Part shown: in pieces, positions 11,205 to 23,207 of the stretch
Layout of the letters: the number at the start of each line of letters is the position of its first letter
How positions within the stretch are numbered: position 1 is the first letter of the stretch
NCBI GenBank assembly: GCA_021613535.1
Contig: CP075492.1
Location: forward strand, 18,104,001-18,168,000
Reading direction: 5' to 3'
Source: Adineta vaga
Lineage: Eukaryota > Rotifera
Length of the DNA stretch: 64,000 nucleotides
Position numbers and translations under genes: made by a program
Notes under the pieces: generated by a model
What the model saw: only the letters and a program-made list of their open reading frames with translations
Database searches by the model: none
Told to the model about the DNA's origin: nothing

Positions 11205-14200
11205 ATGAATAGCGAAATTGAGGATCAGTATTTTCAGTCGAATGCTTCAGTAAGTTTTTTAAAATACCTACAAATCGTTCTATTGAAAATCATTGATTAC
11301 TCACTTGTTTTTCCCATCTTGCTCGATCTAGATCAGGATACAATTCGTATGATGATCCTATTATTTTTATTTTTTACCCTCTTGCTCGATCTAGATCAGG
11401 ATACAATTCGTATGATGATCATATTATTTTTATTTTTTACCCTCTTGCTCGATCTAGATCAGAATACACTTCGTATGATGATCCTATTATTTTTATTTTT
11501 TACCCTCTTGCTCGATCTAGATCAGGATATAATTCGTATGATGATCCTATTATTTTTATTTTTTACCCTCTTGCTCGATCTAGATCAGGATACAATTCGT
11601 ATGATGATCATATTATTTTTATTTTTTACCCTCTTGCTCGATCTAGATCAGGATACAATTCGTATGATGATCCTATTATTTTTTTTTTTACCCTCTTGCT
11701 CGATCTAGATCAGGACATAATTCGTATGATGATCATATTATTTTTTTTTTACCCTCTTGCTCGATCTAGATCAGGATACAATTCGTATGATGATATATTT
11801 TTTTTATTTTTTACCCTCTTGCTCGATCTAGATCAGGATATAATTCGTATGATGATCCTATTATTTTTTTTTTTACCCTCTTGCTCGATCTAGATCAGGA
11901 TACAATTCGTATGATGATCCTATTATTTTTTTTTTTACCCTCTTGCTCGATCTAGATCAGGATATAATTCGTATGATGATCCTATTATTTTTTTTTTTAC
12001 CCTCTTGCTCGATCTAGATCAGGATACAATTCGTATGATGATCATATTATTTTTATTTTTTACCTCTTGCTCGATCTAGATCAGAATACACTTCGTATGA
12101 TGATCCTATTATTTTTTATTTTTTACCCTCTTGCTCGATCTAGATCAGGATACAATTCGTATGATGATCATATTATTTTTATTTTTTCTCCTCTTGCTCG
12201 ATCTAGATCAGAATACAATTCGTATGATGATCCTATTATTTTTATTTTTTACCCTCTTGCTCGATCTAGATCAGGATACAATTCGTATGATGATCATATT
12301 ATTTTTATTTTTTACCCTCTTGCTCGATCTAGATCAGGATATAATTCGTATGATGATCCTATTATTTTTTTTTACCCTCTTGCTCGATCTAGATCAGGAT
12401 ACACTTCGTATGATGATCCTATTATTTTTATTTTTTACCCTCTTGCTCGATCTAGATCAGGATACAATTCGTATGATGATCCTATTATTTTTTTTTTTAC
12501 CCTCTTGCTCGATCTAGATCAGGATATAATTCGTATGATGATCCTATTATTTTTTTTTTTACCCTCTTGCTCGATCTAGATCAGGATACAATTCGTATGA
12601 TGATCATATTATTTTTATTTTTTACCCTCTTGCTCGATCTAGATCAGGATACAATTCGTATGATGATCCTATTATTTTTATTTTTTACCCTCTTGCTCGA
12701 TCTAGATCAGAATACACTTCGTATGATGATCATATTATTTTTTTTTTACCCTCTTGCTCGATCTAGATCAGGATATAATTCGTATGATGATCCTATTATT
12801 TTTATTTTTTACCCTCTTGCTCGATCTAGATCAGGATACAATTCGTATGATGATCATATTATTTTTATTTTTTTACCCTCTTGCTCGATCTAGATCAGAA
12901 TACACTTCGTATGATGATATATTATTTTTTTTTTACCCTCTTGCTCGATCTAGATCAGGATATAATTCGTATGATGATCCTATTATTTTTATTTTTTACC
13001 CTCTTGCTCGATCTAGATCAGGATACAATTCGTATGATGATCATATTATTTTTATTTTTTACCCTCTTGCTCGATCTAGATCAGAATACACTTCGTATGA
13101 TGATCCTATTATTTTTATTTTTTACCCTCTTGCTCGATCTAGATCAGGATACAATTCGTATGATGATCATATTATTTTTATTTTTTACCCTCTTGCTCGA
13201 TCTAGATCAGGATACAATTCGTATGATGATCCTATTATTTTTTTTTTTTACCCTCTTGCTCGATCTAGATCAGGATACAATTCGTATGATGATCATATTA
13301 TTTTTATTTTTTACCCTCTTGCTCGATCTAGATCAGGATATAATTCGTATGATGATCCTATTATTTTTTTTTTACCCTCTTGCTCGATCTAGATCAGGAT
13401 ACAATTCGTATGATGATCATATTATTTTTATTTTTTACCCTCTTGCTCGATCTAGATCAGGATATAATTCGTATGATGATCCTATTATTTTTTTTTTACC
13501 CTCTTGCTCGATCTAGATCAGGATACAATTCGTATGATGATCCTATTATTTTTATTTTTTACCCTCTTGCTCGATCTAGATCAGGATACAATTCGTATGA
13601 TGATCATATTATTTTTATTTTTTACCCTCTTGCTCGATCTAGATCAGGATACAATTCGTATGATGATCATATTATTTTTATTTTTTACCCTCTTGCTCGA
13701 TCTAGATCAGGATACAATTCGTATGATGATCCTATTATTTTTATTTTTTACCCTCTTGCTCGATCTAGATCAGGATACAATTCGTATGATGATCATATTA
13801 TTTTTATTTTTTACCCTCTTGCTCGATCTAGATCAGGATACAATTCGTATGATGATCCTATTATTTTTATTTTTTACCCTCTTGCTCGATCTAGATCAGG
13901 ATACAATTCGTATGATGATCATATTATTTTTATTTTTTACCCTCTTGCTCGATCTAGATCAGAATACACTTCGTATGATGATCATATTATTTTTATTTTT
14001 TACCCTCTTGCTCGATCTAGATCAGGATATAATTCGTATGATGATCCTATTATTTTTATTTTTTACCCTCTTGCTCGATCTAGATCAGGATACAATTCGT
14101 ATGATGATCATATTATTTTTATTTTTTACCCTCTTGCTCGATCTAGATCAGAATACACTTCGTATGATGATCATATTATTTTTTTTTTACCCTCTTGCTC

Positions 14201-16251
14201 GATCTAGATCAGGATACACTTCGTATGATGATCATATTATTTTTTTTTTACCCTCTTGCTCGATCTAGATCAGGATACAATTCGTATGATGATCATATTA
14301 TTTTTATTTTTTACCCTCTTGCTCGATCTAGATCAGGATATAATTCGTATGATGATCCTATTATTTTTTTTTTTACCCTCTTGCTCGATCTAGATCAGGA
14401 TACAATTCGTATGATGATCATATTATTTTTTTTTTTTACCCTCTTGCTCGATCTAGATCAGGATATAATTCGTATGATGATCCTATTATTTTTTTTTTAC
14501 CCTCTTGCTCGATCTAGATCAGGATACAATTCGTATGATGATCATATTATTTTTATTTTTTACCCTCTTGCTCGATCTAGATCAGAATAGACTTCGTATG
14601 ATGATCATATTATTTTTTTTTTACCCTCTTGCTCGATCTAGATCAGGATACACTTCGTATGATGATCATATTATTTTTTTTTTACCCTCTTGCTCGATCT
14701 AGATCAGGATACAATTCGTATGATGATCATATTATTTTTATTTTTTACCCTCTTGCTCGATCTAGATCAGGATATAATTCGTATGATGATCCTATTATTT
14801 TTTTTTTACCCTCTTGCTCGATCTAGATCAGGATACAATTCGTATGATGATCATATTATTTTTATTTTTTACCCTCTTGCTCGATCTAGATCAGGATATA
14901 ATTCGTATGATGATCATATTATTTTTATTTTTTACCTTCTTGCTCGATCTAGATCAGAATACACTTCGTATGATGATCCTATTATTTTTATTTTTTACCC
15001 TCTTGCTCGATCTAGATCAGGATATAATTCGGATAATGATCCTATTATTTTTATTTTTTACCCTCTTGCTCGATCTAGATCAGGATATAATTCAGATAAT
15101 GATCATATCATTTTTATTTTTTCCCATCTTGCTCGATCTAGATCAGGATACAATTCGTATGATGATCATATTATTTTTATTTTACCCTCTTGCTCGATCT
15201 AGATCAGGATATAATTCGTATGATGATCATATTATTTTTATTTTTTACCTTCTTGCTCGATCTAGATCAGAATACACTTCGTATGATGATCCTATTATTT
15301 TTATTTTTTACCCTCTTGCTCGATCTAGATCAGGATACAATTCGTATGATGATCATATTATTTTTATTTTACCCTCTTGCTCGATCTAGATCAGGATATA
15401 ATTCGTATGATGATCATATTATTTTTATTTTTTACCTTCTTGCTCGATCTAGATCAGAATACAATTCGTATGATGATCATATTATTTTTATTTTTTACCC
15501 TCTTGCTCGATCTAGATCAGAATACACTTCGTATGATGATCATATTATTTTTTTTTTACCCTCTTGCTCGATCTAGATCAGGATATAATTCGTATGATGA
15601 TCCTATTATTTTTTTTTTACCCTCTTGCTCGATCTAGATCAGGATACAATTCGTATGATGATCATATTATTTTTATTTTTTACCCTCTTGCTCGATCTAG
15701 ATCAGGATATAATTCGTATGATGATCATATTATTTTTATTTTTTACCTTCTTGCTCGATCTAGATCAGAATACACTTCGTATGATGATCCTATTATTTTT
15801 ATTTTTTACCCTCTTGCTCGATCTAGATCAGGATATAATTCGGATAATGATCCTATTATTTTTATTTTTTACCCTCTTGCTCGATCTAGATCAGGATATA
15901 ATTCGGATAATGATCCTATTATTTTTATTTTTTACCCTCTTGCTCGATCTAGATCAGGATATAATTCAGATAATGATCATATCATTTTTATTTTTTCCCA
16001 TCTTGCTCGATCTAGATCAGGATACAATTCGTATGATGATCATATTATTTTTATTTTTTTCCATCTTCCTCGATCTAGATCAGGATACAATTCGTATGAT
16101 CTTTCCGACAGTGGAATGTTATATAAAACGGACAAATGATGGAAAGTTGCATAGTATTTTGATTCTTTTAATCGGTTTTTTTTTGTAGCTTGCTAATTCG
16201 GAAGCAGTTGAACAAGCCATAGACGCAATGTGGAAAATACTGACTAAATAG
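11205..16251 (+). CDS. Possible two-exon mini-gene spanning the satellite
   Basis: A short exon 11205-11249 (ATG, 15 codons, MNSEIEDQYFQSNAS) ends at a good donor (GTAAGT). An exon 16189-16251 (20 codons and TAG, beginning LANSEAVEQ) follows a pyrimidine-rich acceptor (TTTTTTTTGTAG). Both are phase 0, so the splice is consistent and gives a 35-residue acidic/helical peptide. The intron would be 4.9 kb and consist almost wholly of the 63-bp array, which is unusual when nearly all introns in the window are 46-130 nt. There is no homology evidence, so this may be chance. The alternative is that each piece belongs to a longer gene whose other exons I cannot see. Confidence 0.25.
11312..16101 (+). 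repeat. 63-bp tandem satellite array inside the element
   Basis: Roughly 77 head-to-tail copies (span divided by period) of a 63-bp unit, some copies 61-62 bp through shorter T runs. Each unit has CTCTTGCTCGATCTAGATCA, containing the palindrome GATCTAGATC, then an ATTCGTATGATGATC segment and a long T-rich tract. Copies vary at a few positions: GATCCTATT or GATCATATT, and GGATACAATT, GGATATAATT or GAATACACTT. A block of variants at about 14890-15130 recurs at about 15690-16010, so larger segments have duplicated within the array. The outermost units are the most divergent (CCCATCTTGCTCG left, CCATCTTCCTCG right). The period is a multiple of three, so long open frames run through it. These are not taken as genes. 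Confidence 0.95.
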
Positions 16252-16442
16252 GTGTGATTTTTTTAAAATTTAATCGGTAAATGAGCTTTATGTTGATGAG
16301 AAAAGTGAAGCAGTGTTCAAAGTTGGGTGGTCTGTTAGCGACCCCTATGGTTTAAATGGTTGATTAGCGGTTATTGGATAGACGAGGGATGATTGGAAAT
16401 GACGGATTCTTCTGTGTTAATCGTTTATTTTTGGTTACGAAT

Positions 16443-17908
16443 ATGTGGTCAAGTTATACTGTACCTCAAGGTACCCATTATATTCATTACATTTTACCAA
16501 GTGCTAAGTTATACTATAAACTTCGTACGTTATTGGACGATGTAATAGTAATGAAAGAAAATGGACAAAAGTCGATCATTATTGGTGTTGAACATGAAAA
16601 TCGGAAACGCTTATTTTTAAACGTAACATTCGATGAATTATCGAAGGTATTACAAAGCTTAGATGTATCGAAACGAACACTATACGAAGTTTTGTGTGAA
16701 AAAAAAAATTGTAAATTATACTTTGATGTTGATATTCATATAACAAATTCGTTGACAATGAACGTTGAAGAATCATTGTTAATTCTACAAAATCTTTTCC
16801 ATTGTTTTATTTTGGATTGGACTAATAAATACACGAAAAAATCAACCGGAATTGGGGATCATTTTCTTGTTTTATGTGCAACAACAGAAGCAAAATACAG
16901 CTATCATTTAATATACACAAACACAGAAATTAGATTTCATTCACAACAAATTGTATTTAAATTTATTAAAATGTTATTACAGCATTGTTCATATTTTATA
17001 TTATCGCATCCATGTCATGAACATCTCGTACAACCAAATAGTATGAATGCAGCAAATGATCTCGATGGCTGTATTAAATGCTTACAAATGATTTTAATGC
17101 ATATAGATTTTTGTAGTTGTATAATACCTGAAACAAAAGTAACCTGTAAAAACTTTCAAAAACTTCTTTTCAAAAGTAATCTTATTTTTTTGTACTTCAC
17201 ATATATAGTTTTATTTTATTCTTGCTAGATTCAGATGGTTTATATCAATGGATTTTTGATCTTAATGTTTATAGTAATAATCAACAATTTAGATTATATC
17301 AATCGACGAAATTTGGAAAACACAATCCTTTGTTACCAACATCAGATTTTCCTTTTAATCCATGCAATAAACAATACGATATATCTATGAACAATGATGG
17401 CATTGATCATTCGATGCTTAAACATTCATTAATAGCTTATATATCAGATGATTCAAATATTGTAGTATTATCTTATAATGATAATAAATGGGTAGCGATG
17501 AATGAACATGATAATTCTATAACTGAATTAACTCCTAGTTACAATTTCGCGGATTCAAGCACAATAGCTAAATTTACAATTCAAAATAACTTAATTCAAG
17601 CAACAGCGACAAAATGCAAACAAGATTTATCTAACAATGAAGAATATTATAAAACTTTTATTTTCAAATTAATGAAAGAAACATATCATACGAACGGTCA
17701 CATACAATCGTGTCAAAAGGGTAGCAAAAATCGATCTATATTATTTTTTAATATTGGCGGTGATTTTCGATTTTGTGAACGATTACAACGTCATCACAAG
17801 TCAAATCAAACTTGCATCATCATCGATACATTTACAAATAATTACCAGATTAAATGTAAAGATCCAGACTGTAAAAACTTCAAACTGCCATGGAAAAAGA
17901 TATTTTAA
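16443..17908 (+). CDS. PrimPol-like primase-polymerase (archaeo-eukaryotic primase)
   Basis: Two exons, 16443-17145 and 17229-17908. The 83-nt intron is phase 1, giving 460 residues. Exon 1 has YEVLCEKKNCKLYFDVDIHI, whose FDVD holds the two metal-binding acidic residues of motif I, and later YSYHLIY, the SxH of motif II. Exon 2 has WIFDLNVYSNNQQFRLYQST, matching the PrimPol DLGVYTxNRNFRLY segment with the third acidic residue. It ends with a zinc-knuckle-like pattern: FRFCERLQRHH, then YQIKCKDPDC. Human PrimPol has the same domain order. Such enzymes start DNA chains without a separate primer and extend them. The open frame reaches further upstream to non-ATG codons; the ATG at 16443 (MWSSYTVPQG) was chosen, and an earlier ATG at 16389 is possible. 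Its place inside a transposon suggests a role in copying the element, which is inference. Confidence 0.85.
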
Positions 17909-18633
17909 CTTCTCTTAAATAAATATTGAACTATTGCTCATAATGATACAGAAGAATTTTTGAATATTTCAAACTTTGCTTTGAAAATAACTTCGAACTT
18001 TTAAACGTTATCTATTTCATCTCGTGATCATTGAACCATGTATCATAAAAAAACACATGAGATACTGAATGCATTGAAGAAAATTCATAACAATCTGGGA
18101 GATTAGAAATCATATTAGACTAATTAAATCATTTCGAAAAATAAAAAAATTTAATCAACTTTCATCCAAAGAAAATAATATAAAAATAGAATATTTGTCA
18201 GAAAAAAATTGCTCCTAGTCCAATAAATTTGACACTATACTATGAATCCGTATCATGTAAATCAGAATTTTAGATATAATTTTCTACCGTGGTAATATGA
18301 TAGATGTATCTTGAGTTTCAAATCACATCTATCTATTTAATTTTAGCGTATTTCGGTTAGTGGCTCCATCTTGTGATCATGTTATTTTTTTCTAATATTG
18401 ATCTGTCTACTATTAAATTTAAAAAATTATTTAGTGAAGAATGATAATAGATATATAAGTTACATCTTAATTGTATGTAAGCTGTAATCATATTGTCTAT
18501 GTAACTTCATACGTTTGCACTCACCGTTCGTTAATCGAGTCGACAAAAAGAAGAAAGAATTTTTAAACGAACATTTTATATATTTTTTTCAATTTGATGT
18601 TTCAAACCTGTATCATAATTTAATATTTTTTAG

Positions 18634-21600
18634 GAAAAGAAATCGATCTGGACCGTTCACAACCATCACTTACTCACATCTTTGCTGTTCGTGGCATGTT
18701 AGGAAAGAAAATGCAAACATTTGATGCCGATGCATCTGAATACATTCAACCTTATTTAAATGCTTTGAACTCAAATAAACCACATGTTGGCATTAGTTCC
18801 CGTGCAATTACATCTTACGAACAAGCTGTTGAACGTCGTGGTGCCGAAATGATTGTGCGTATTGCATCAAACATACAATATATGAAAAATATTCTTGAAA
18901 TTATTCATGAAGTTAATAATATCGATTTTCATGAATGTAATCAAAATTTTATTGACCAGGTCGAAGCTATAATTCAATTAAAATATGGATTATCAACAAA
19001 CAATTTACCAAAAAATACTGCATTGGCAACGAATACACAATCGAAAATGATCATTACCAAACAAACATGTGAAGAATCAGTATCCATATTTCTTAGTTTA
19101 TTGATGCCGCAACATTTTACACTGATGAATTCTCGTATTAACAATGATGTAAAAGAAACACAATCTGAATTAACCTTACAAACAAAAATTGTAAAACTTA
19201 CATATCGTGTCTTCCATAAAACAACATTACATGGTAACGACGGTATATTGAAAAATATTGACAAAGATTTAATCAGTTATTTATTGGAACGTATGGTTCG
19301 TCGTGGTATTTTAAAGAAAGGATATTATTTAAAATCCGAACATTCTGTTAAATATGAATCATATTTGAAACATTTACCATCAAATGAATTGGAACAACAA
19401 GAATTAGTATTTGAATTAAATAAGCATCACGTATCATGGGAAGAATATCAAGAGATTTACGAAAATAGCTATATTTTACCAGCTAATACATCTTTGACGG
19501 CCGATGGTTTTCGAGAATTGCAAAATCAATATCCTTATGGTGTTATTACAAACGATACTCAAATTCGTCAATCACCACTTATTTCAAATCCTTCAAATTC
19601 TTTACAAGAATCGACAACAGGTAATTAAGTAAAGCATATTAGTGTTCTTCAGAAAGGTTTGATATTATTTTGTTATAAAGAAATGCTTGAAAATTTTTGC
19701 CTTCACTTTTCACAGAATTTCTTTTTTTTTAGCAATCCATCATCTTCATACGTTGAATCCGTCATCGAGTGATGCACCAGATAACCAACAAACAACTAAT
19801 ACTGCAATACAAGATGATCCATCTTTAAATTTAAGTAAGATGTTTCAAATTTTCGCTCTTGTAGCTTACCGCCTATTTCATTTCACAGGCAACATCACAA
19901 CTGGTGATATTTCAGTTTTACAAAATTATCCAGAGTTGTCCGAAATTTTACAACTGAATACTGGTAGGAACTTTAAATACACCCTCTAGTTTAATAATTA
20001 TTGTAAAAACTGTATTTCATTTCAGGAGATCGAGAAATCAATTGTCAACGATCACTAACAAGTACTGTAAATCGATCCAATAACCAATCAAAACAAACAA
20101 AAAGTAAGGACTTTTTATTGTATAAAAATAATGTAATCGAAAATATTCATTTTCTACTTATTTACTATAATTTCATCATAGTTGGACATCATGCTATTTT
20201 GGAACCAAAAAACGATGATTCTTCGATCAGTGAAATGGAAGTACAACAACAAGGTGATATTTTTAAACAAGGTAAATACTACATTATTACTTTTTTATTT
20301 TCATAATTTTTTCGCTCTTTTCTCTTTTTGCGTCTTATAGAATCAGCATCATTGGATAATTTACAAAATATTATTGATACATCAGTCAATCATGAAAATT
20401 CAACACCTGCATACAAAGAAACTGGTAGGCTGAAAAGAAAGAAATCGTCATCAATTGCAATATATTATTTATATGTCCTTTTTTGTCTTATTTTGTGTAT
20501 GTATTCTAGAAAAAAATCGATCAACTAGTCAAGATTCGTCGATTTTACAAGATGAAACAGATGTTCAACAAAATCATGCATCAAAAACCTTATCATTAGC
20601 TGTGCAGCATCAATCTGAAATGATCAATCAAGATAATCTTCCTTTACATGGTATTCCGCTTATCTATTTTTCTTTAAAATATGTCGCTCTTATTTTTGTA
20701 TTAACCAACAAAATTCTTTTTTTTCTTGTTTAGAAATCGAAACTTATAAGCAATTCAAAACTCATGTTCATATTACATCAACACCTGATGAATTCTTTTC
20801 TAATAGTATAGTTATATATTGTATTTCAATACACTTTTTTCATCTCTCATTAAGGTAATCAACCAAATCATATTACAATACCGGCTAGCGGACAGTGCAA
20901 TGAAAAATCGGATCATGTACACAAGGACTGTTCAGCATCAACAAATGGAAGTCAAATAAGTGAAATATCATCAAAGGAAAACTTAAGCCGTGAAGGTATT
21001 TTCAGATATACTTATAATATGTATTACTTAGCAAATATTTTTGATTTTAGACAGCAACAAATCCAAAAATCTTGAAGGTTCATCATCGTCTTCCAAAAAT
21101 GCATTGGATGCATTTGATCCAGTACGAGCATTAGAAGATCCAAAAACTATACCACGACGAATTATGTTAAAATGCAAACAAATGCTTTTATTCGGCTCAC
21201 CAATCATAACAAAAACGAGTTGGAATCGTCGATTTGGCGGCGATTCCGATTTATGTCAATCAGCCGTTCAACTACTATTCCATGCCAAACTGTTGTTGGA
21301 AGGGCAATTTACAACTACTGCGACCAAGTCTTATCTCAGCTGGATTAAAATATTACCAAATGATTCCACCAATATAGCAATTACATTGAATTTTCAACAA
21401 AAAAAATTAGATATATTTGGTATAACATGGGAACAGTATGCGTCATCGTTCAAAAAAAATCGAATTTGGTCATAACAACGCTACAACATTAATATCAAAA
21501 GAAGGTGCTGAAATTCTCCGATCCAAACCATACCAGGATGTGGGTTTCATCATGGACGAATCTATCGTATTAACAAAGAAGAGCAAAAGTAATGCGTCGA

Positions 21601-22519
21601 ATATTTTTGAAAAAATGTAAATCTTTTGTCTTTATAGATTCAGAAACATTGAACATACCGGAACCAGTACGCAATCCGACCATTAATGAATCAGAATCAT
21701 CAGTTTCGATGATGTCAGTTGGTAAGTTTTCTGTATAAGCATTTTCATTTGTATGACTGTTTTTTGTAATATTTAGAATATGCTGAACCTGATCTAACAT
21801 TAGATAATGTCGCCAATATTACATTAGTTCAAGATGATTCAGGTAATACTTAGATTTATCGACTAATTTCATTTCAATACACTGTATGATGGATAGTTTA
21901 TCGGAATTTTATTATTTTATAAGCAAAGTTGCTTCAGTGAGAAAATTATCTTATAAAAAGCATCTAAAAAGAAACAATATACTTCCTTTTGGAGCTGATT
22001 TGTATAAGAATTTTAAAATTATAGATTCAAATTCAAGTGCTGCAAATTTGGCTAGTACTGCTGTGATTCCATCTCAAGCTGCTGCAACTAGTCCATCCTC
22101 TGATGAAATTCAAACTATTCATTTGAACTCAGTCACCACAGGTAACAAGCTTTAACATTTCTTTATTTTATATGTTTAGAAAAACGACGAAGTTTTCAAA
22201 ATAGGGTAGTTTGAATTCACATGAATTGTACAATCTATCGTTGAATTATCTGAGTACTTGATATCTAATCATTCACATGTTTGACATTATTCGAGATACT
22301 TAAATACAGAGTTCAGTATATAAATATTATTAATTTCAACTTGCCGTTTGAAATATTTGATTATAGCAGTCAACAACGTATTATTAAAATGATTGTTTTT
22401 ATATTATAGATATCTCATCGAATGCCTCAGCATCAACGAATTCATCAACACCAAAACGAACAAGACGTCTTATAAGTCCAATCAGAACAAGGTCAAAAAG
22501 TCGACGTATTGAAAATTAA
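18634..22519 (+). CDS. Multi-exon protein of unknown function carried by the element
   Basis: About 14 exons with short introns, every checked junction phase 1. The first visible exon (18634-19620) follows a TTTTTTAG acceptor and begins mid-codon, so an earlier exon may exist; the first ATG in it is 18696. Later exons start near 19733, 19889, 20026 and so on. The last ends at 22519 with a basic tail (KRTRRLISPIRTRSKSRR) that looks like a nuclear-localisation signal. Two related helical blocks can be seen: LLERMVRRGILKKGYYLKSE with VSWEEYQEIYEN in exon 1, and LLFHAKLLLEGQFTTTATKS with ITWEQYASSF in exon 10. The region between is Ser/Thr/Gln-rich and probably disordered. In exon 10 an A8 run (21452-21459) shifts the frame. 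The upstream frame stops soon after, while the +1 frame continues with coding-like sequence into exon 11. No family is recognised. A DNA-binding accessory role is only a guess. Confidence 0.65.
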
Positions 22520-23207
22520 AATTATCTTTGTTTGATGTATTAATTTCTGCTTTGTTTGTTTTGTCTGTGTGTTAGCCATTTATTTCTGCTTCATCTTGTG
22601 TTTTATTGTGAACTATTCTTGTTTTTTTTTGTTTACTTTTTGTTATACTTGATACTCTTGTGTTCTTATAACTGTTTTTCTTGTTTTCCTATTTACGTGT
22701 AGGTCTAGTAATTGAAAATTATTTAATCAAGTTAAGAGATTTAATGCTAGTCTTTATTGTTTATCTTGTTCTTATATTGCATATCATATGCAATTCATAT
22801 CATCTTAATGAACATTCGTATGATCTTCTAGAAAATAACTCTTTTTTTTCGTTTTCTGTTTTGTTAAATAACTGACATGCTTAGTAATTATTTGTTCGAA
22901 CAGATACATTTTCTCGTTTGCTTCATTTTTTGTTTGTTATACATATACTGCTTGCATCATATTGAATAAATATGAAATTGAACTGTGATAATGAAATTGT
23001 AATTGTCATCAATAAGGAGAAAGTGAAATTTTATTATACATTGAGTAAAACGATTAGCTCTTTATAATTTCAACATTTGACTACAAAATGAGTGACGAAT
23101 TACATAATATTTTTTAGCTATATGTGATAAAAATCTGGAAATTTGTGATTTATTTCTTATAGATATATTTATACTGCATAATTTTATTTTATTTTATCGA
23201 CATTATC
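22520..23207. other. Spacer between element genes
   Basis: T-rich and AT-rich sequence with no supported gene. It holds the 3' end of the unknown gene and the upstream region of the transposase. Confidence 0.5.

Noticed and set aside
11312-16101. CRISPR array
   Set aside because: Units are contiguous with no unique spacers, the genes have introns, and no cas genes are present; it is a eukaryotic satellite.
11088-16188. Many overlapping open frames of 60-275 codons rich in LLDLDQDTIRMMI or PLARSRSGYNSYDD
   Set aside because: They are translations of the 63-bp tandem repeat, open only because 63 is a multiple of three and the unit lacks stops in two frames.
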